DNA from: Pomphorhynchus laevis
Taxonomy: Eukaryota; Acanthocephala; Palaeacanthocephala; Echinorhynchida; Pomphorhynchidae
DNA length: 64,000 nucleotides
Direction: 5' to 3'
Assembly (NCBI GenBank): GCA_012934845.2
Contig: WNNJ02000524.1
Location: forward strand, 1-64,000
How positions within the stretch are numbered: position 1 is the stretch's first letter; each line of letters opens with the position of its first letter. Below, piece after piece: positions 45,937-56,812 of this stretch. Under the pieces are notes generated by a model. The model was not told the origin of the DNA. It saw only the letters and a list, made by a program, of their open reading frames with translations, and did no database searches. The position numbers and the translations under genes are program-made.

Positions 45937-46254
45937 ATCAAAAATATTCTTTTATTAGATATCCAGAGTCTTAAAATGACCCCATACAATAGTTTGAATC
46001 ATTTTATAGACGATAATTAAAAAGTAATAAACTAAAATTAATAAACAGAGATCGTTTTATGTTTTCAATTGAATTGTCATGTTCAAAATCTATTTGAAAA
46101 ATATAGAGAAGCAAAACACAAATCTGAACAGATATTGATTATAGATTCAATTTTCATAAAGATTCAATTTTCAAACTAAAATGTTCTTTTGTAGACGCAG
46201 TAGAATTGTAGACACCATTAGAAAGCAAATTAAAAACAGTTAAAACCTTCTTTC

Positions 46255-46734
46255 TTACTTTTCATTAGGAAACGGCCCTGCTAATACTTTCTGAACAAAT
46301 TGCTCATAATTAAATAGTCCATCTGCATCTTCTTTTGTGTTTGTACTACGCACAATTTCTTCTACTTGGTCAATCGGCAACTTTTCTGCCATACCTACAA
46401 GAACTTGACTAAGCTCAGCTAAAGACATCATTCCATTACTCTCTTTATCGAATAACTTAAGACCTTCCATAAAGTCTTCGTATGTGCCGAAGAGATCATT
46501 CGGCATCTTATAAAATTCAGAATATATAGGCAGGAATTCCTCGAAAGTAATCGATTTCTCCCCGGGCTTCTTAGTTTGTTCGTGCTTTTCACACATTGCT
46601 TGAGTCGGCGCAAGTCCCAGTGCACGTAGCATGTCACCTATATAAAAGGCATCGACTTTTTTCGAGTATGTTTTATCGAAAACTTCAAATACTTGTCGAG
46701 CTTCATCTACTTTATCTGCGGGAAGGTCAGCCAT
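46255..46734 (-). CDS. Myosin essential light chain (EF-hand, alkali type)
   Basis: A 159-residue single-exon ORF opening 'MADLPADKVDEARQVFEVFD', the usual start of invertebrate essential light chains. Four EF-hand-like lobes are visible: residues 12-42; about 60-75 ('SITFEEFLPIYSEF'); 86-113, whose loop 'DKESNGMMSLAE' keeps D1/N5/G6/E12; and 122-152, ending 'FNYEQFVQKVLAG'. 'EEFLPIYSEF' and 'YEQFVQKVL' are light-chain hallmarks. Lobes 1, 2 and 4 lack proper Ca2+ ligands, as is normal for this family. It wraps the first IQ helix of the myosin heavy chain neck. It has no introns, where animal relatives usually have several, so it may be a retrocopy that stayed open or a lineage with intron loss. 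Flanks are AT-rich; no TATA box is evident. A duplicated GTCTCTGATCGA lies 35-70 nt upstream. Confidence 0.88.
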   Translation of the reverse strand: MADLPADKVDEARQVFEVFDKTYSKKVDAFYIGDMLRALGLAPTQAMCEKHEQTKKPGEKSITFEEFLPIYSEFYKMPNDLFGTYEDFMEGLKLFDKESNGMMSLAELSQVLVGMAEKLPIDQVEEIVRSTNTKEDADGLFNYEQFVQKVLAGPFPNEK

Positions 46735-47287
46735 TTAAAATTTCAAAGTGAGTTGAGTTGTTTCTGCTGCCTATTTGTCTCTGATCGATGCTAGTCTCTG
46801 ATCGACGAGGAAAATTCAATATTATGAAGCGCTGCTTCTACGTGTGTAATTACTAATCGGGAAAGGTTAAAAATGAACGATATACACTTCTTTTGATCGC
46901 TCTCTCTCTATCAATACCTCTCCGTGCTAAACAAAAACAACTTTATTATAGTGGTGTAACGTGGTTTCCATATTCGGTCTATATCAATAACCTCGCAGTA
47001 TCAGCTACTATATCTGTTACAATATCCAAAGCATAATTATAGTCTGAAATGCTTTTGCTGAGAAATGAGGATGCAATTACAGAAAGGTGTGTGTTCTATT
47101 TTTTACTCCCTATCAATTTGTATCGCATCTGTGTTCTCTTCCCTGCCTCCGATGGAAAAACTATGGAAAATAGCTGGAAGATAAAAAATGATTGCAGAAA
47201 AACAACGTAATGCAAATATGTCAGTGTTTAATGGTTGCAACAGATAATTACAGGGTATATCATCTCTTAGGTAAAACAGTAAACATC

Positions 47288-47500
47288 TTAAATTCCATAA
47301 CGGTTCTCATCGAAAGCTGCCACGTGAATATTTACTGTGTAACAATAGTCTTGTGATAGCAGCGAACCGAATGAAATATAGTCTTCAGGGATTAAACCTG
47401 GTAATAAGGCATTTCTGCTGTTCTGATGGAAAGCAACTGATGTGCACAAACTTTCTGCTATTTGTTTTTGCAAGATGCTTAACAGCTTACCTACTAGCAT
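47288..47500 (-). CDS. Unidentified short ORF, possible exon
   Basis: A 70-codon minus-strand ORF with 'LSILQKQIAESLCTSVAFHQ', 'LLPGLIPEDYISFGSLLS' and a terminal 'NIHVAAFDENRYGI'. Composition is much less AT-rich than its surroundings and the protein looks coherent. I do not recognise it. A donor-like TAG/GTAAGC and a hydrophobic leader-like ORF ('MSCTIMALDCILVGLC', near 47615 leftward) lie upstream on the same strand, so it could be the last exon of a small spliced gene divergent from nothing nearby. It lies about 0.55 kb upstream of the myosin light chain start, on the same strand. Confidence 0.35.
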   Translation of the reverse strand: MLVGKLLSILQKQIAESLCTSVAFHQNSRNALLPGLIPEDYISFGSLLSQDYCYTVNIHVAAFDENRYGI

Positions 47501-48390
47501 ACTCCAGCATCGATTGAGATATTAGAATTGAACAAAATATCATATTACATAAGAAATGCGAACACATTTACGCACAATCCAACGAGAATACAATCCAATG
47601 CCATTATTGTACAACTCATTTTGCTACAGCAAATCACACTTAAATAATATTGAAAATAACAATAAATTAAAATAAATAATTAAAATAAATACGATCGTCG
47701 CTATTTATTTACGAATTAAATTTATTTCAATTTTTTGAAAAATGATTTAAATGAATAATTTACAATTATCTTTAAATTTTAATAGTTTATGTCAAATATT
47801 CGTAGGTTTAAAGCCACCGAATTTGACATCTTAGTGTTTCCATTTACTTTGTTTTCTAAATAATTTTATTTAAAATGCAATTGTAAAAGTTTCACTTTAC
47901 ACTCTCCCGCTTCACTAAAATATATTCAATTAACAATATATTCAATTGATTAGAAATATATCCATCTTGTATGTGTATTTTAAATTTTTCAATTTTCAGG
48001 AACTATCAGGTATATTTAAACGACAACAAAAATTATTTTGATATTTCGCTAGTAACTTTTACATTTACACAATAATGTTATTAAGGCTGATGATTAAACC
48101 AGTGTGTATTTAACAAATAAATTCCGTATTCAACAAAGAACATTTTATGTTAACAAACATAAAGAAGGAATTTCTTTTGAAATTCCTTCTGTTTTGAAGG
48201 AATTTTTAAACAATTTTAATACAATGGCTAATTTTAAATTGAAAATATCATTGTAGACTCTAAAAATGGTATTTTATCTTTTATTTTGTTGCATAATAAA
48301 TTATTAGAAATATATCCACCTTGTATGTGTATTTTAAATTTTTAAATACCCAGGAACAATCAGTTATAGTTAAACGACAAAAAAAATATT
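47501..48390. other. Intergenic, no gene seen
   Basis: AT-rich. 48000-48065 and 48345-48425 are two related repeats, each with 'CAGGAAC..TCAG' followed by the hammerhead-like tail. The first is degenerate. Confidence 0.4.
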
Positions 48391-48396
48391 TTGATA

Positions 48397-48424
48397 TTTC
48401 GCCAGTAACTACTAGCATCTTCAG
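48397..48424 (-). ncRNA. Hammerhead-like motif
   Basis: The minus strand reads CTGAAGA-T-GCTAGT-AGTT-ACTGGC-GAAA then TATC. Helix II is 6 bp with one G-U. Relatives with one box altered lie at 54735-54763 (-) and 54935-54962 (+). Confidence 0.5.
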
Positions 48425-48487
48425 AAAATTAACATAAAAATGAAAAAAGAATCACATAATTAAAGTTTCTTGTCGGTTTGTACATTG

Positions 48488-48603
48488 ATGCTGGAATCAT
48501 AATCGTTGCTAACATTTGCTCATGTAACATTTTAGTTTGTAGGGTCATCAGCTAACAAAACACAACAATGAAACAAAAACACTAAAAATGTACAACAAAA
48601 GTA
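48488..48603 (+). repeat. Direct repeat flanking the gypsy fossil and LINE, left copy
   Basis: About 115 bp from ATGCTGGAATCATAATCG to GTAC, matching 53129-53243 at roughly 85-90% by eye. It may be part of an LTR or flanking repeat of the Ty3/gypsy fossil between them. Confidence 0.6.
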
Positions 48604-48609
48604 CAAAAC

Positions 48610-48622
48610 ACACATGTATTTA
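48610..48622 (+). repeat. Target-site duplication, left (ACACATGTATTTA)
   Basis: Identical 13-mer at 52498-52510. It brackets the LINE. A related uninterrupted sequence (ACATATGTATTTATAAC) at 53691-53712 shows what the empty site looked like. Confidence 0.7.
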
Positions 48623-48624
48623 AA

Positions 48625-49887
48625 ATGACAGAAAAAATTGTAGAAAAATTTACCATCGGTGCTTCAAACAACTTACAAAATCAAGCAAATATGGAACGGA
48701 ACTCAGGTATTTCCAATGTAACATCGAATTTTCAAGCCAAAGAAAACAAGGTTAGTCCTATTTCGTCTAATTTTTTAATCTCAAGCACGGATGGAGAACT
48801 CCCTCCTGTGCCTAAAGTGGTGAATCTGGTAATAATCAGACTTCTTCAACCATTTGAAAGGAAGAATCTTTTCAATATTTTTCTGAGAGAGTTTACAAGC
48901 TCTTATAAGAAGAGAATTCTATTTAATTCGATAAAATATTTAGATTCCGAAATCCGGGTTTCTTTCAGCTCTCCAGATCTGCCAGCATCGTACCTAGAAT
49001 TTTTCGAAGCACACCTAAAAGAATTTGGGTCAACTACTTACAGGCCTATTCAGGCGACTCTGAAAATTAATAATTTTCCGCCCTTCGCAACGGAGGATGA
49101 TATCATTGCTCTCACATCTGAGTTCAAAATTCATAATATTCGCCAAATCCTGGGCAAGAAAGGCCAGGCTATACCAATAACATTCTGTTCTACTGCAGTC
49201 GACCAGGCGGAATGTCTGGCTAAAAGCAAATGTAACCCCTTTTTGGGGTACAATCTTTCTTTCAATATCGTAGACGCTGATGACTTAACATACCCCCATT
49301 GCAATGGGTGCCACCTCTGGGGGCACTGGTCCTCGAACTGTACTAGGCCCCATACGTGTGGGGTTTGCAGCTCTTCCGAAGTCCATGAGGGGAAATGTTC
49401 TCTCCCCCCTCTGTGTTCCAATTGTGGTGGTCAGCACCCGGCCTGGTCTAGAAGATGTCCTATCTTCAAAGAATACAAATTAAGGCATTGTGGGGCACCG
49501 GTCAAACCGGCCCACTTTGCCGCTGCCAGCTTATCCAATTCAAACGGTTATGGTATGTCTGACACCGACATTTTCAAAATTGTTGACGCAAGACTACAGA
49601 TATATAAAGACGAGATTCGAGCCTTAACGAACCATCTGATAGCGAAATTCGAGGAGTCCCGTTCTCCTCCATCGACGATTCTTACCTCTTCAAAGAGAGC
49701 CCCCCGTTCTAAGAAGAGATCATCTTCTAAACAAAAGTTGGCTTCCTTGAAGTTGGCAAAGAAAGATGATATATGCTGGGAGTTGTTGGCCTCAGAGGGA
49801 GATGAAGATAATGCCGGTGGGCAAGTGTCTTCTCCTGGTAGGGCTGGGAGTGAGAAGGGCAACTTTCTCTCTCCTAGTTTCTGCTAG
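48625..49887 (+). CDS. LINE ORF1, gag-like zinc-knuckle protein
   Basis: 420 residues, open throughout. The central region (about 145-220) resembles the RNA-recognition-like fold of jockey/I ORF1 proteins ('LKINNFPPFATEDDIIALTS', 'IRQILG'). Three knuckles follow at residues 223-280: 'CNGCHLWGHWSSNC' (C-x2-C-x4-H-x4-C), 'CGVCSSSEVHEGKC' and 'CSNCGGQHPAWSRRC'. The C-terminus is basic and Ser-rich ('RAPRSKKRSSSKQK'). It would coat the element RNA. The start is the first ATG, immediately after the target duplication. ORF2 begins 34 nt downstream of its stop, a spacing that suits reinitiation. Confidence 0.82.
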   Translation: MTEKIVEKFTIGASNNLQNQANMERNSGISNVTSNFQAKENKVSPISSNFLISSTDGELPPVPKVVNLVIIRLLQPFERKNLFNIFLREFTSSYKKRILFNSIKYLDSEIRVSFSSPDLPASYLEFFEAHLKEFGSTTYRPIQATLKINNFPPFATEDDIIALTSEFKIHNIRQILGKKGQAIPITFCSTAVDQAECLAKSKCNPFLGYNLSFNIVDADDLTYPHCNGCHLWGHWSSNCTRPHTCGVCSSSEVHEGKCSLPPLCSNCGGQHPAWSRRCPIFKEYKLRHCGAPVKPAHFAAASLSNSNGYGMSDTDIFKIVDARLQIYKDEIRALTNHLIAKFEESRSPPSTILTSSKRAPRSKKRSSSKQKLASLKLAKKDDICWELLASEGDEDNAGGQVSSPGRAGSEKGNFLSPSFC

Positions 49888-49921
49888 GAGGTAGGCATCC
49901 CACTCCAGCTGTCGTAACACA

Positions 49922-52372
49922 ATGCAAAGTAGTCAAGAGCCTTTTTCACTGAATATACTTCAGTGGAATTCGGGAGGTGCTTCTGCCCTTAGCCTTCTAT
50001 CTGGTAGAGATGCGGATGTTATAGTCCTTCAGGAGACGCGGTCTATCCGTATCCCCCAGGACATTACTCGATTTATCCCCAAGCATATTTACACCCACTT
50101 CACTCCGTACATAACCCCTCCTCACGCCTCTTCATCTCAAGGTCTTTTAACCCTAGTTAAATGCTCCTTAAGATCATCCCTTCTTTTAAACTATTCTTGT
50201 CCAGCCCTGTCTTGTTTAGCTGTTTCACTTTGTAAGAATGGTAAACGTATCAGCATAGCCAATATCTATATTAGGCCAGGGGAAATTCACAAGAACCGTG
50301 ATCTCCTGGACCGTATTTTGGGTAGTGGCTATGACATGTTACTCGGTGACTTCAACGACAGAACTGGTCGTTGGATTAATGCAGCACTCCGCAGAGCCAG
50401 GAACGATTACCTTATTCACAAACCACCGTCCCCAACTTTTCATTGCTCAACAACTAATTCTCTCCTCGACATATTACTGCTTCATAAGATGTGGTTGTTG
50501 AAACCCATCTGCACTGAGCAGTCGCGCCAAAAACAGACCATCTCTCATGACCTAATTCGTTGGCGGATAGAGGAAGATACGTTGCTTAGAAGGAGGTTTC
50601 ACTTTGATCCCATCAGAGTGGCTTTCTTTCAGGCGGCTATCCAACTCTTCCCCAGAATTGGTAATGAGAATTTGACCGAATTTAATTCCTTCCTCTCCTC
50701 GCAAGCTACCGCGTTTCTTTCGACTACCTATAAAGGTCATATTTACAATCCCACTCCAACAAAACTCAAGGTTTTGGCTAAAATGCTACGTCTTCCCAAT
50801 GTCTCTGTTTCCGCCAGGCAGGCCATCTCGAATGAATACTGGAGCACTAGATATAGGTTCCAGCTGAGCAGGGATAAGGCGAACATCGCTCACCTTAACC
50901 CTTCTCAGTCTTCCTTCTGGAAGATATTCAAGAAGGAGAAGTTTGTCTGTTGGAAGGATAGAGCTTTGGGTTGGATTGGTAGTATAGGCCTTGATAATGT
51001 TTTGAAGGAGTCACTATCCCTACATAATTATGGAGCCACTCAATCTCCCCAACCAATCCCGCCTTGGGGTGACTTCAGAAGCAGGGACTTATCTGTTACA
51101 GATATCCTGAACTCCTGGGGGCCACTTCCGGGCACCTCTAAATCCGTCGCTCCACTATCTTCTCGAGTCTGTCAGCTTTTGACAGCCGATCAAAGAAGAG
51201 AAGTGGCCGTCACAATGCTTTTAGCCTCACCATCCGATGTAGCCGGCATCAATATTAGTCGTAGAATTTTCTTACCAAAGCATAGTCCGGTTTCATGTCC
51301 CAAAGATCTGCGTCCCATTTCGATTCAAAACTCCCTCATCTCCATCTACGAAAAAGCGCTTGCGCGTAGAATCCGCGACCATTTAAGTAGGCGTAATTTG
51401 ATCCCACCGAGTTTTCACGGGTTTGTCAAGGGACGCTCGGTTCATTAAGCAATAAGTGAAGTGCATCAGTTTTGTAGGGATAAACTAGCTGTGGCTGTTT
51501 TCCTTGACTTTTCTGCTGCATTTGACCGCATTTCCATTCCCTTTGTTATCTCCTCTCTCAGGTCCCTCGGGTTGCCTGCGAGAATTGTTAACAGGGTGGA
51601 GATATTACTGTTTACCAAGAGGTTCTACTATGAAGACGACCCTGATGCGTGTCAGTTCTACCCTATTACAGGTGTGCCCCAAGGATCCCCACTTTCTCCT
51701 ATCTTATTTCTTGCTGCCTCCATTGTACTATTCAAGAATTTTAAACGTGATCAACATCTAGTGGTATACGCTGATGATACCACGGCCCTGTTCTCTGGAC
51801 GCAGGTGCAAAGATGTCGCTTCGGACATCAGCCGTTTCTTTTTAAGATTAACAGACCAGCTGACCCTATCCAATCTTATTTTAAATTCATCCAAATCGCA
51901 GGTAGTTGTCTTTCATGGCACCCCTGCGACAAAGAAAAAATTAAAGAGACTAGCACTCTCAGCTCTATCTTCTATATTGACTAATCAACCACTCCCTACC
52001 TTCACAAGTCGAGTAAAATACCTGGGGTTCACTGTTACGGTGAACTGGTCGGCGAAAGCTGACCTGGATAGACTTAAACGTATCCTGAAGAAAGCTAGGT
52101 GGGCCCTGAAACGGGCTCAGCATCTGTCGTTGAATGGGAAAACCCAAGTGCGCCTCTGGGGTACTTGGGATATCTCGGGATTGGTCTTCTTTTCGATAGG
52201 ACGTCCTCCACAGCAAAGACTAAGGTTTCTCAAGCTCCTCATCTCGCGATTACCGCGCATAGTCCGCCTAGATTGGATTCTTCGGGGGGTGATAGACCCC
52301 GGGTGGTTCAGTCGAAGAGCGGCGTGTTGGATTAGCTGGAGGGCTCAGATCCCGCTGGACCTGAGGCCGTAG
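49922..52372 (+). pseudogene. LINE ORF2, APE endonuclease and reverse transcriptase (one stop)
   Basis: 816 codons in one frame with a single TAA at 51446-51448, between the RT fingers and motif A. N-terminal APE nuclease: 'LNILQWNSGGASAL', 'DADVIVLQETRS' (catalytic Glu), 'DMLLGDFNDRTGRW' and 'SLLDILLLH'. RT: 'RPISIQNSLISIYEKALARR', 'VAVFLDFSAAFDRI' (motif A Asp), 'GVPQGSPLSPILF' and 'VVYADDTTALFSG' (catalytic YADD). The C-terminal part ends 'WISWRAQIPLDLRP'. There is no RNase H domain. Placement in the jockey/I group rests on the APE nuclease and the ORF1 knuckles. Confidence 0.85.
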
Positions 52373-52497
52373 AATAAATAGAAGATTGAATGATTAACGA
52401 ATTGATATTATTTTTGTCTTCTCTTGCATGTTTTGTTCTGTGTAACACGTTTTTTATCGGTTACAAGTTTTGTTTAAGAAAATCCTTATCTTATCTT

Positions 52498-52510
52498 ACA
52501 CATGTATTTA
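52498..52510 (+). repeat. Target-site duplication, right
   Basis: ACACATGTATTTA, identical to 48610-48622. Confidence 0.7.
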
Positions 52511-52554
52511 TAAAAAACAAAAAACAACAACAATATCATTAATGAGCTTTTTTA

Positions 52555-52645
52555 CAATTATATTAATTTTAATGTTAAGTCAGCTTTATGACCAACCACT
52601 AAGGTATCCTTTAGTTTGTTAATATAAAACGCTTCTTAGACATGT
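52555..52645 (-). mobile_element. Penelope endonuclease C-terminal scrap
   Basis: Near copy of 53855-53930. The minus strand encodes the end of the GIY-YIG domain ('[10 protein letters not shown]' then 'KADLTLKL'). Confidence 0.6.
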
Positions 52646-52649
52646 ATTT

Positions 52650-53115
52650 CAACAATTGAAAAAAGATATAGCTAAAGCTTCCTTATATCACAAGAAAAAG
52701 TCGTTAAATGTAGAAACAGACTCATCAACAGTGTATTGGAACAACCCTAAACAGTGACGGACAGCAAATCGCATTATTTTCAAAAACGTTATCTAGAAAC
52801 AAAATAAAATATTCATCAGTTGAAAGGGAAGTACATGCCATCGTGGAAGTTCAAAATAAATGGAGGCACTTTTTGGTTGACAAGCATTTTGGAATTTTCA
52901 CTGATCAAAAATCTGTAAGCGTTTTTTATCTGGCCGAAGGAACAAAATCAACAATGAGAAGATAGAGTGAGGTGAAAATTCGAGCTGAATTGCTACGACT
53001 TTACAATATTATATCGATTGGTTATTAAAATGGTCCAGCAGATACTTTTTCTCGCATGTGCGTTTCTATAAGTATCCACCAAAATCTACGTTAGTATCAT
53101 GGCAAAAACATGAAT
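52650..53115 (+). mobile_element. Ty3/gypsy LTR retrotransposon fossil, RNase H region
   Basis: Recognisable RNase H segment of a Ty3/gypsy element: 'EREVHAIVEVQNKWRHFLVD' followed by 'KHFGIFTDQKSVS', and further on 'GPADTFSRMC', the region joining RNase H to the integrase linker. No protease, polymerase palm or integrase was seen. It is a broken, old remnant with several breaks. Direct repeats of about 115 bp at 48488 and 53129 could belong to its ends. Confidence 0.65.
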
Positions 53116-53128
53116 TCATGACAAAACA

Positions 53129-53243
53129 ATGCTGGAATCATAATCGTTGCTAAAAATTGTTCATGTAACATTTTACATTATAGGGACCGTAACAAACAAA
53201 ACACAACAATGAAACAAAAACACTAAAAATGTACAGAAAAAGT
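53129..53243 (+). repeat. Direct repeat flanking the gypsy fossil and LINE, right copy
   Basis: Partner of 48488-48603, including the shared CACAACAATGAAACAAAAAC block. Confidence 0.6.
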
Positions 53244-53249
53244 ACATGA

Positions 53250-53515
53250 TTGTACTTGATTGCATCTGTGAGCTGAAACTTCCGATTGTTGCACAATATT
53301 ATCCTCACAGGTATTGATCTTATTTTTGATACAGCATGACGCTACTAATCAACCAAGATGGGTATCATCAGCTGCTGACCCAGACCTGCATTTAACGTTT
53401 TAACCTTATTATCTGCTTACTCCGTACATTAATGCTGATCGGATTTGAACTCAGGACGTCTGTATCGCGATTCAACGCTTCATCCACTAGGCTGACTGCT
53501 CCAGTGGTGTAGATA
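53250..53515 (-). mobile_element. tRNA-derived SINE
   Basis: The minus strand from 53510 has a tRNA-like head with an A box (CAGCCTAGTGGATGAAGCG) and a B box (GAGTTCAAATCCG) about 30 nt apart, followed by a unique body of about 180 bp down to 53250. The tRNA folds poorly and its acceptor ends are not complementary, so it is a SINE head and not a functional tRNA. The body end (CAATCGGAAGTTTCAGCTCA) is echoed at 19121-19160. Confidence 0.6.
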
Positions 53516-53849
53516 TACATTTCCGTATATTGATTTTATATATATTTATAACAAAACAATAAAAATAAAGAAATAATTTTTTTTAATAATACCCTTATTT
53601 ATTTAAGAAATAAAATAACAAAATAAAGGAAAATAAAACATTTAAAAAATAGATTGGAAACAAACATTTTGCAACAAAAGTCCAACACATATGTATTTAT
53701 AACAGAACAATAAAAATAAAGAAACTAAATAACAAAATAGAGAAAACAGGAAACATTTTACACAATAGATTGCAAACATAATTTATGTTATATGAAAATA
53801 AAATTAAAAAATAAAATTTTTTGTTACAATCAAATGCTTTCGTTTATAA

Positions 53850-54210
53850 CAATTTTAAAATTAAGTCAGCTTTATTACCAACCATTAAGTTATTATTTAG
53901 TTTGTTAATATAAAACGCTTCTTAGATCTTACGTTTAAACATACTGGATTCTTTTGATAATATGGTAGTTCCATCGAAATCAATTGTGTGATCATTATTA
54001 ATGCTATAATCAACTAAGGCACTGCTTGTTCCACGTTTAAGTGTTTGCATTTATGCTGGCTTACTCTTTTATTTATACCTTGCCCAGTTTGACCTACGTA
54101 TATTTTATCGTAGTCTTTAGAAGGGATTTTATAAACGACGGATGGATTGTTGTTGATGGATTTTATTTTTAAAAAATTAAATCCATCAAAATATCCTAGA
54201 CCCAACATAG
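53850..54210 (-). mobile_element. Canonical Penelope GIY-YIG endonuclease
   Basis: Minus strand: 'NNNPSVVYKIPSKDYDKIYV' then '[19 protein letters not shown]' (54178-54040), an intact YVGQT block with the downstream Arg and His, although both Cys of the first pair are changed. After a stop the nuclease continues with '[17 protein letters not shown]' and '[17 protein letters not shown]' (54005-53855). This is the most complete copy of the C-terminal nuclease in the window. Confidence 0.78.
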
Positions 54211-54465
54211 CAGCGGGTCAAAAAACCGCTAATGACGTATTTCCTCTGATGAAATTTGATTATCCTCTATCCTATTCTAATACAAAATATTTTTGTATTA
54301 GATATTTTTATCTAATGAAAATATCAAAATATTTTTATCCGTCCATTAAAACCTTTCCGCTTAAGAGATTAAGCGAAAAAATTTTATTATTTATATATTT
54401 TGGCATTATCTGTTTGATTTTATTTATATAATATCATAGTTTAAAATATGTATCTATTGAATTAT
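54185..54465 (-). mobile_element. Naiad tail and RT end fragments
   Basis: Inverted tail (hairpin half with CCCAACATAGCAGCGGG at 54211) and decayed last codons (54325-54465), joined directly to the Penelope nuclease. Confidence 0.6.
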
Positions 54466-55079
54466 TAAAATGATTTTAAACACAGAATTGAAAAGGGCTG
54501 TACTAACAGCCGAAATATCTAAATAAAATTATAGGTTTAATTCTCGTGGATGCTTTGCCAAAAAAGTTATTTTGATCCGAAATATTATTCGATATTACAA
54601 TTAATTATTTTTTTTTAATTTCCAGGAACTCTTAGGTAAATTATTAGAAATATATCCATCTTGATCTGTATTTAAATTTTTAAATTTCCAGGAACTATCA
54701 GGTATAGTTAAACAACAATATAAATTATTTTGATATTTTGCTAGTAAGTACTAGCATCTTCAGAAAATTCATTAAAATAATTAATTTAAATAATTGTTGA
54801 AATTATTTTAATAATTTTGACAAAAATATTTCTCTGATAATTAGATCAGCTAACTGAGTCTACATATTTTATATTATTTATAAATTGAACAATGATAAAT
54901 AAAAATAAAAGAAAAGAAAATTTACGTTAAGTTTCTAAAGATGCTAGTACTAACTAGCGAAATATAAAAATGATTTTTGTTGTCGTTGAACTATACCTGA
55001 TAGTTCCCGGGTATTTAAAATATTGATTGGAATATTTAAATTTACAAAAAAAAACATTATTATTACAATAAACATTATA

Positions 55080-55905
55080 GATAATCATTAGAGGAAATTC
55101 GCCATTATCATGTATTTGGCTTCACTGCTATTTTAAGTCGATGAATAGTGATCGAAACCTGATAATATCAGTTCCTCCTGATTGCATCTAATTCTTATTC
55201 TTATACATCGTCTATTATTTTTTTGTCAATTCATAAAAATTGAGTTTCATTTTAAATTTTATTTTAAAACCTGTGGAATATTTTTTCCGGTAATATAACC
55301 GAGAATAGGGTACACAAAATAATCAAATTTTATCAGAGTAAAACAAATCAGCTAACTGAGTCTACGTATTTAATATAATTATAAAATAAACAAAACATAA
55401 TAATAGTCTTAAATTAAAATTTAATTATTAAAAATTAAAATAAATAATTGTTAAAGATTATAATTGGAAATACGTAATATAATGTATAATTATAATTGAA
55501 AATAAGTCATTAGCGCGTATTTCACTCGGCCTCTATGTTAGCTCGAAAATAGTTACTGAAATCTGATAACATAGCAGTTCAAATTTTATCAGAGGAAATA
55601 CGTCATTAGCACGTGTTTGGCCCCGGTGCTATGTTGTGTCGAGGAATGACGGCCGAAACCTGATAGCATAACAGTTCATCCTGATGATCTTTAATCCTTA
55701 TTCTTAAAAATCGTATGTTATTTATTAGTCAATACATAAAAATTGACTTTTATTTTAAATTTTAATTTTTTATTTTAACTTAATATAAATATAAATTGTA
55801 TAAAATTTTATATAATTATTTATTATTTATCTTTATTTTTGATTTTTTATCGTATAAAATACGTAGACTCAGTTATCTGATTTGATTTGTTCTACTAACA
55901 AGTTA
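55080..55905 (+). mobile_element. Naiad tails in tandem
   Basis: Hairpin units at 55110-55190 and 55618-55690, with a partial one at 55525-55580. Each is followed by tail sequence and an ACTCAGTTATCTGATTTGA-type end (55343, 55867, 56068). Confidence 0.65.
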
Positions 55906-56159
55906 TTATTGATAAATCGTCTGTTATTCAAATGTCAATTCATAAAAATTGACTTTTTTAAATTTAAATTTTAAATATTAAATTGATATAAATATAAATT
56001 GTATAAAATCTTATATACTTATGTATTATTTAGAATAATTTTTAATTTACATATAGTATAAAGTACGTAGACTCAGTTATCTGATCTGATTTATTAATTA
56101 CAAAATAAATAAATAATTGTTTATTAAATATTAATAAATAATTAATATTTAATTAATAA

Positions 56160-56812
56160 AATCTTTATGGAACGAAGGAAAGTATTTTATTTAATACAAC
56201 AAAACGTTAATGTCTGATATTTCAATAGCTACTGCTATCATCGTCAGGAAACTACAAAAAATTACTAAAGTTGCCATTTATACAAATTACAATAAAACAT
56301 AGAAAGAAACTTCAAAGAAACATGTTATACAAACACACATTCACACACATTCTATACAAGGTTTTTTGTAAAACAAACTTCAAAGAAAATACATTCTACA
56401 CACTCACACACATTATATACAAGGTTTTTTTAAAAAAACAAATTTCAAAGAACAAGAACCGCAACTCAAGATTAAAAGGAAAAAATATATTAAATTACTC
56501 GAAAAAAATTATCAAAAATTATAATAATGAAATAAAATAAATATTACGTAAAATTGATACCAAAAAACAAACAAATCAAACAAATATAATTAACAAAGTT
56601 CAATAAGGATTACAACTAATTAAAAACTAATAGGAAATTATCAAATTAAAATTAGATTTATTATTAGGTAAAATGTCATTCTTATTAACAAAATATGTCT
56701 CCTGTATTATACGAGAGATAGATAATCACTTTCATATGATAAATTAAAGCGTCATCAAAGTTCATATTTTGACCTAAATTCAATACATGTTGTGATATAG
56801 CACCCACCATTT
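56160..56812 (+). repeat. Second copy of the 32955-33608 repeat
   Basis: About 650 bp, direct orientation, very few differences by eye. It contains the hammerhead-like motif (56220-56248, -) and the Penelope nuclease remnant on the minus strand. The right-hand inverted end seen at 34115-34208 is absent. Confidence 0.8.
56220..56248 (-). ncRNA. Hammerhead-like motif
   Basis: Same sequence as 33018-33046. Confidence 0.5.

Larger units (their letters stand above)
48623..52497 (+). mobile_element. Nearly intact APE-type LINE (jockey/I-like)
   Basis: 3.9-kb element with ORF1 (48625-49887) and ORF2 (49922-52372), a 3' UTR of about 125 bp ending in TTATCTTATCTT, and 13-bp target duplications. The left duplication ends two bases before the ORF1 ATG, so there is no real 5' UTR and the copy may be slightly 5'-truncated. 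Base composition is much richer in GC than its surroundings, and there is one stop in ORF2. It is inserted in repeat DNA beside a Ty3/gypsy fossil. Confidence 0.85.

Noticed and set aside
53440-53515. Possible second tRNA gene (A and B boxes)
   Set aside because: The acceptor arms do not pair and the anticodon arm is poor. It fits the head of a SINE better.
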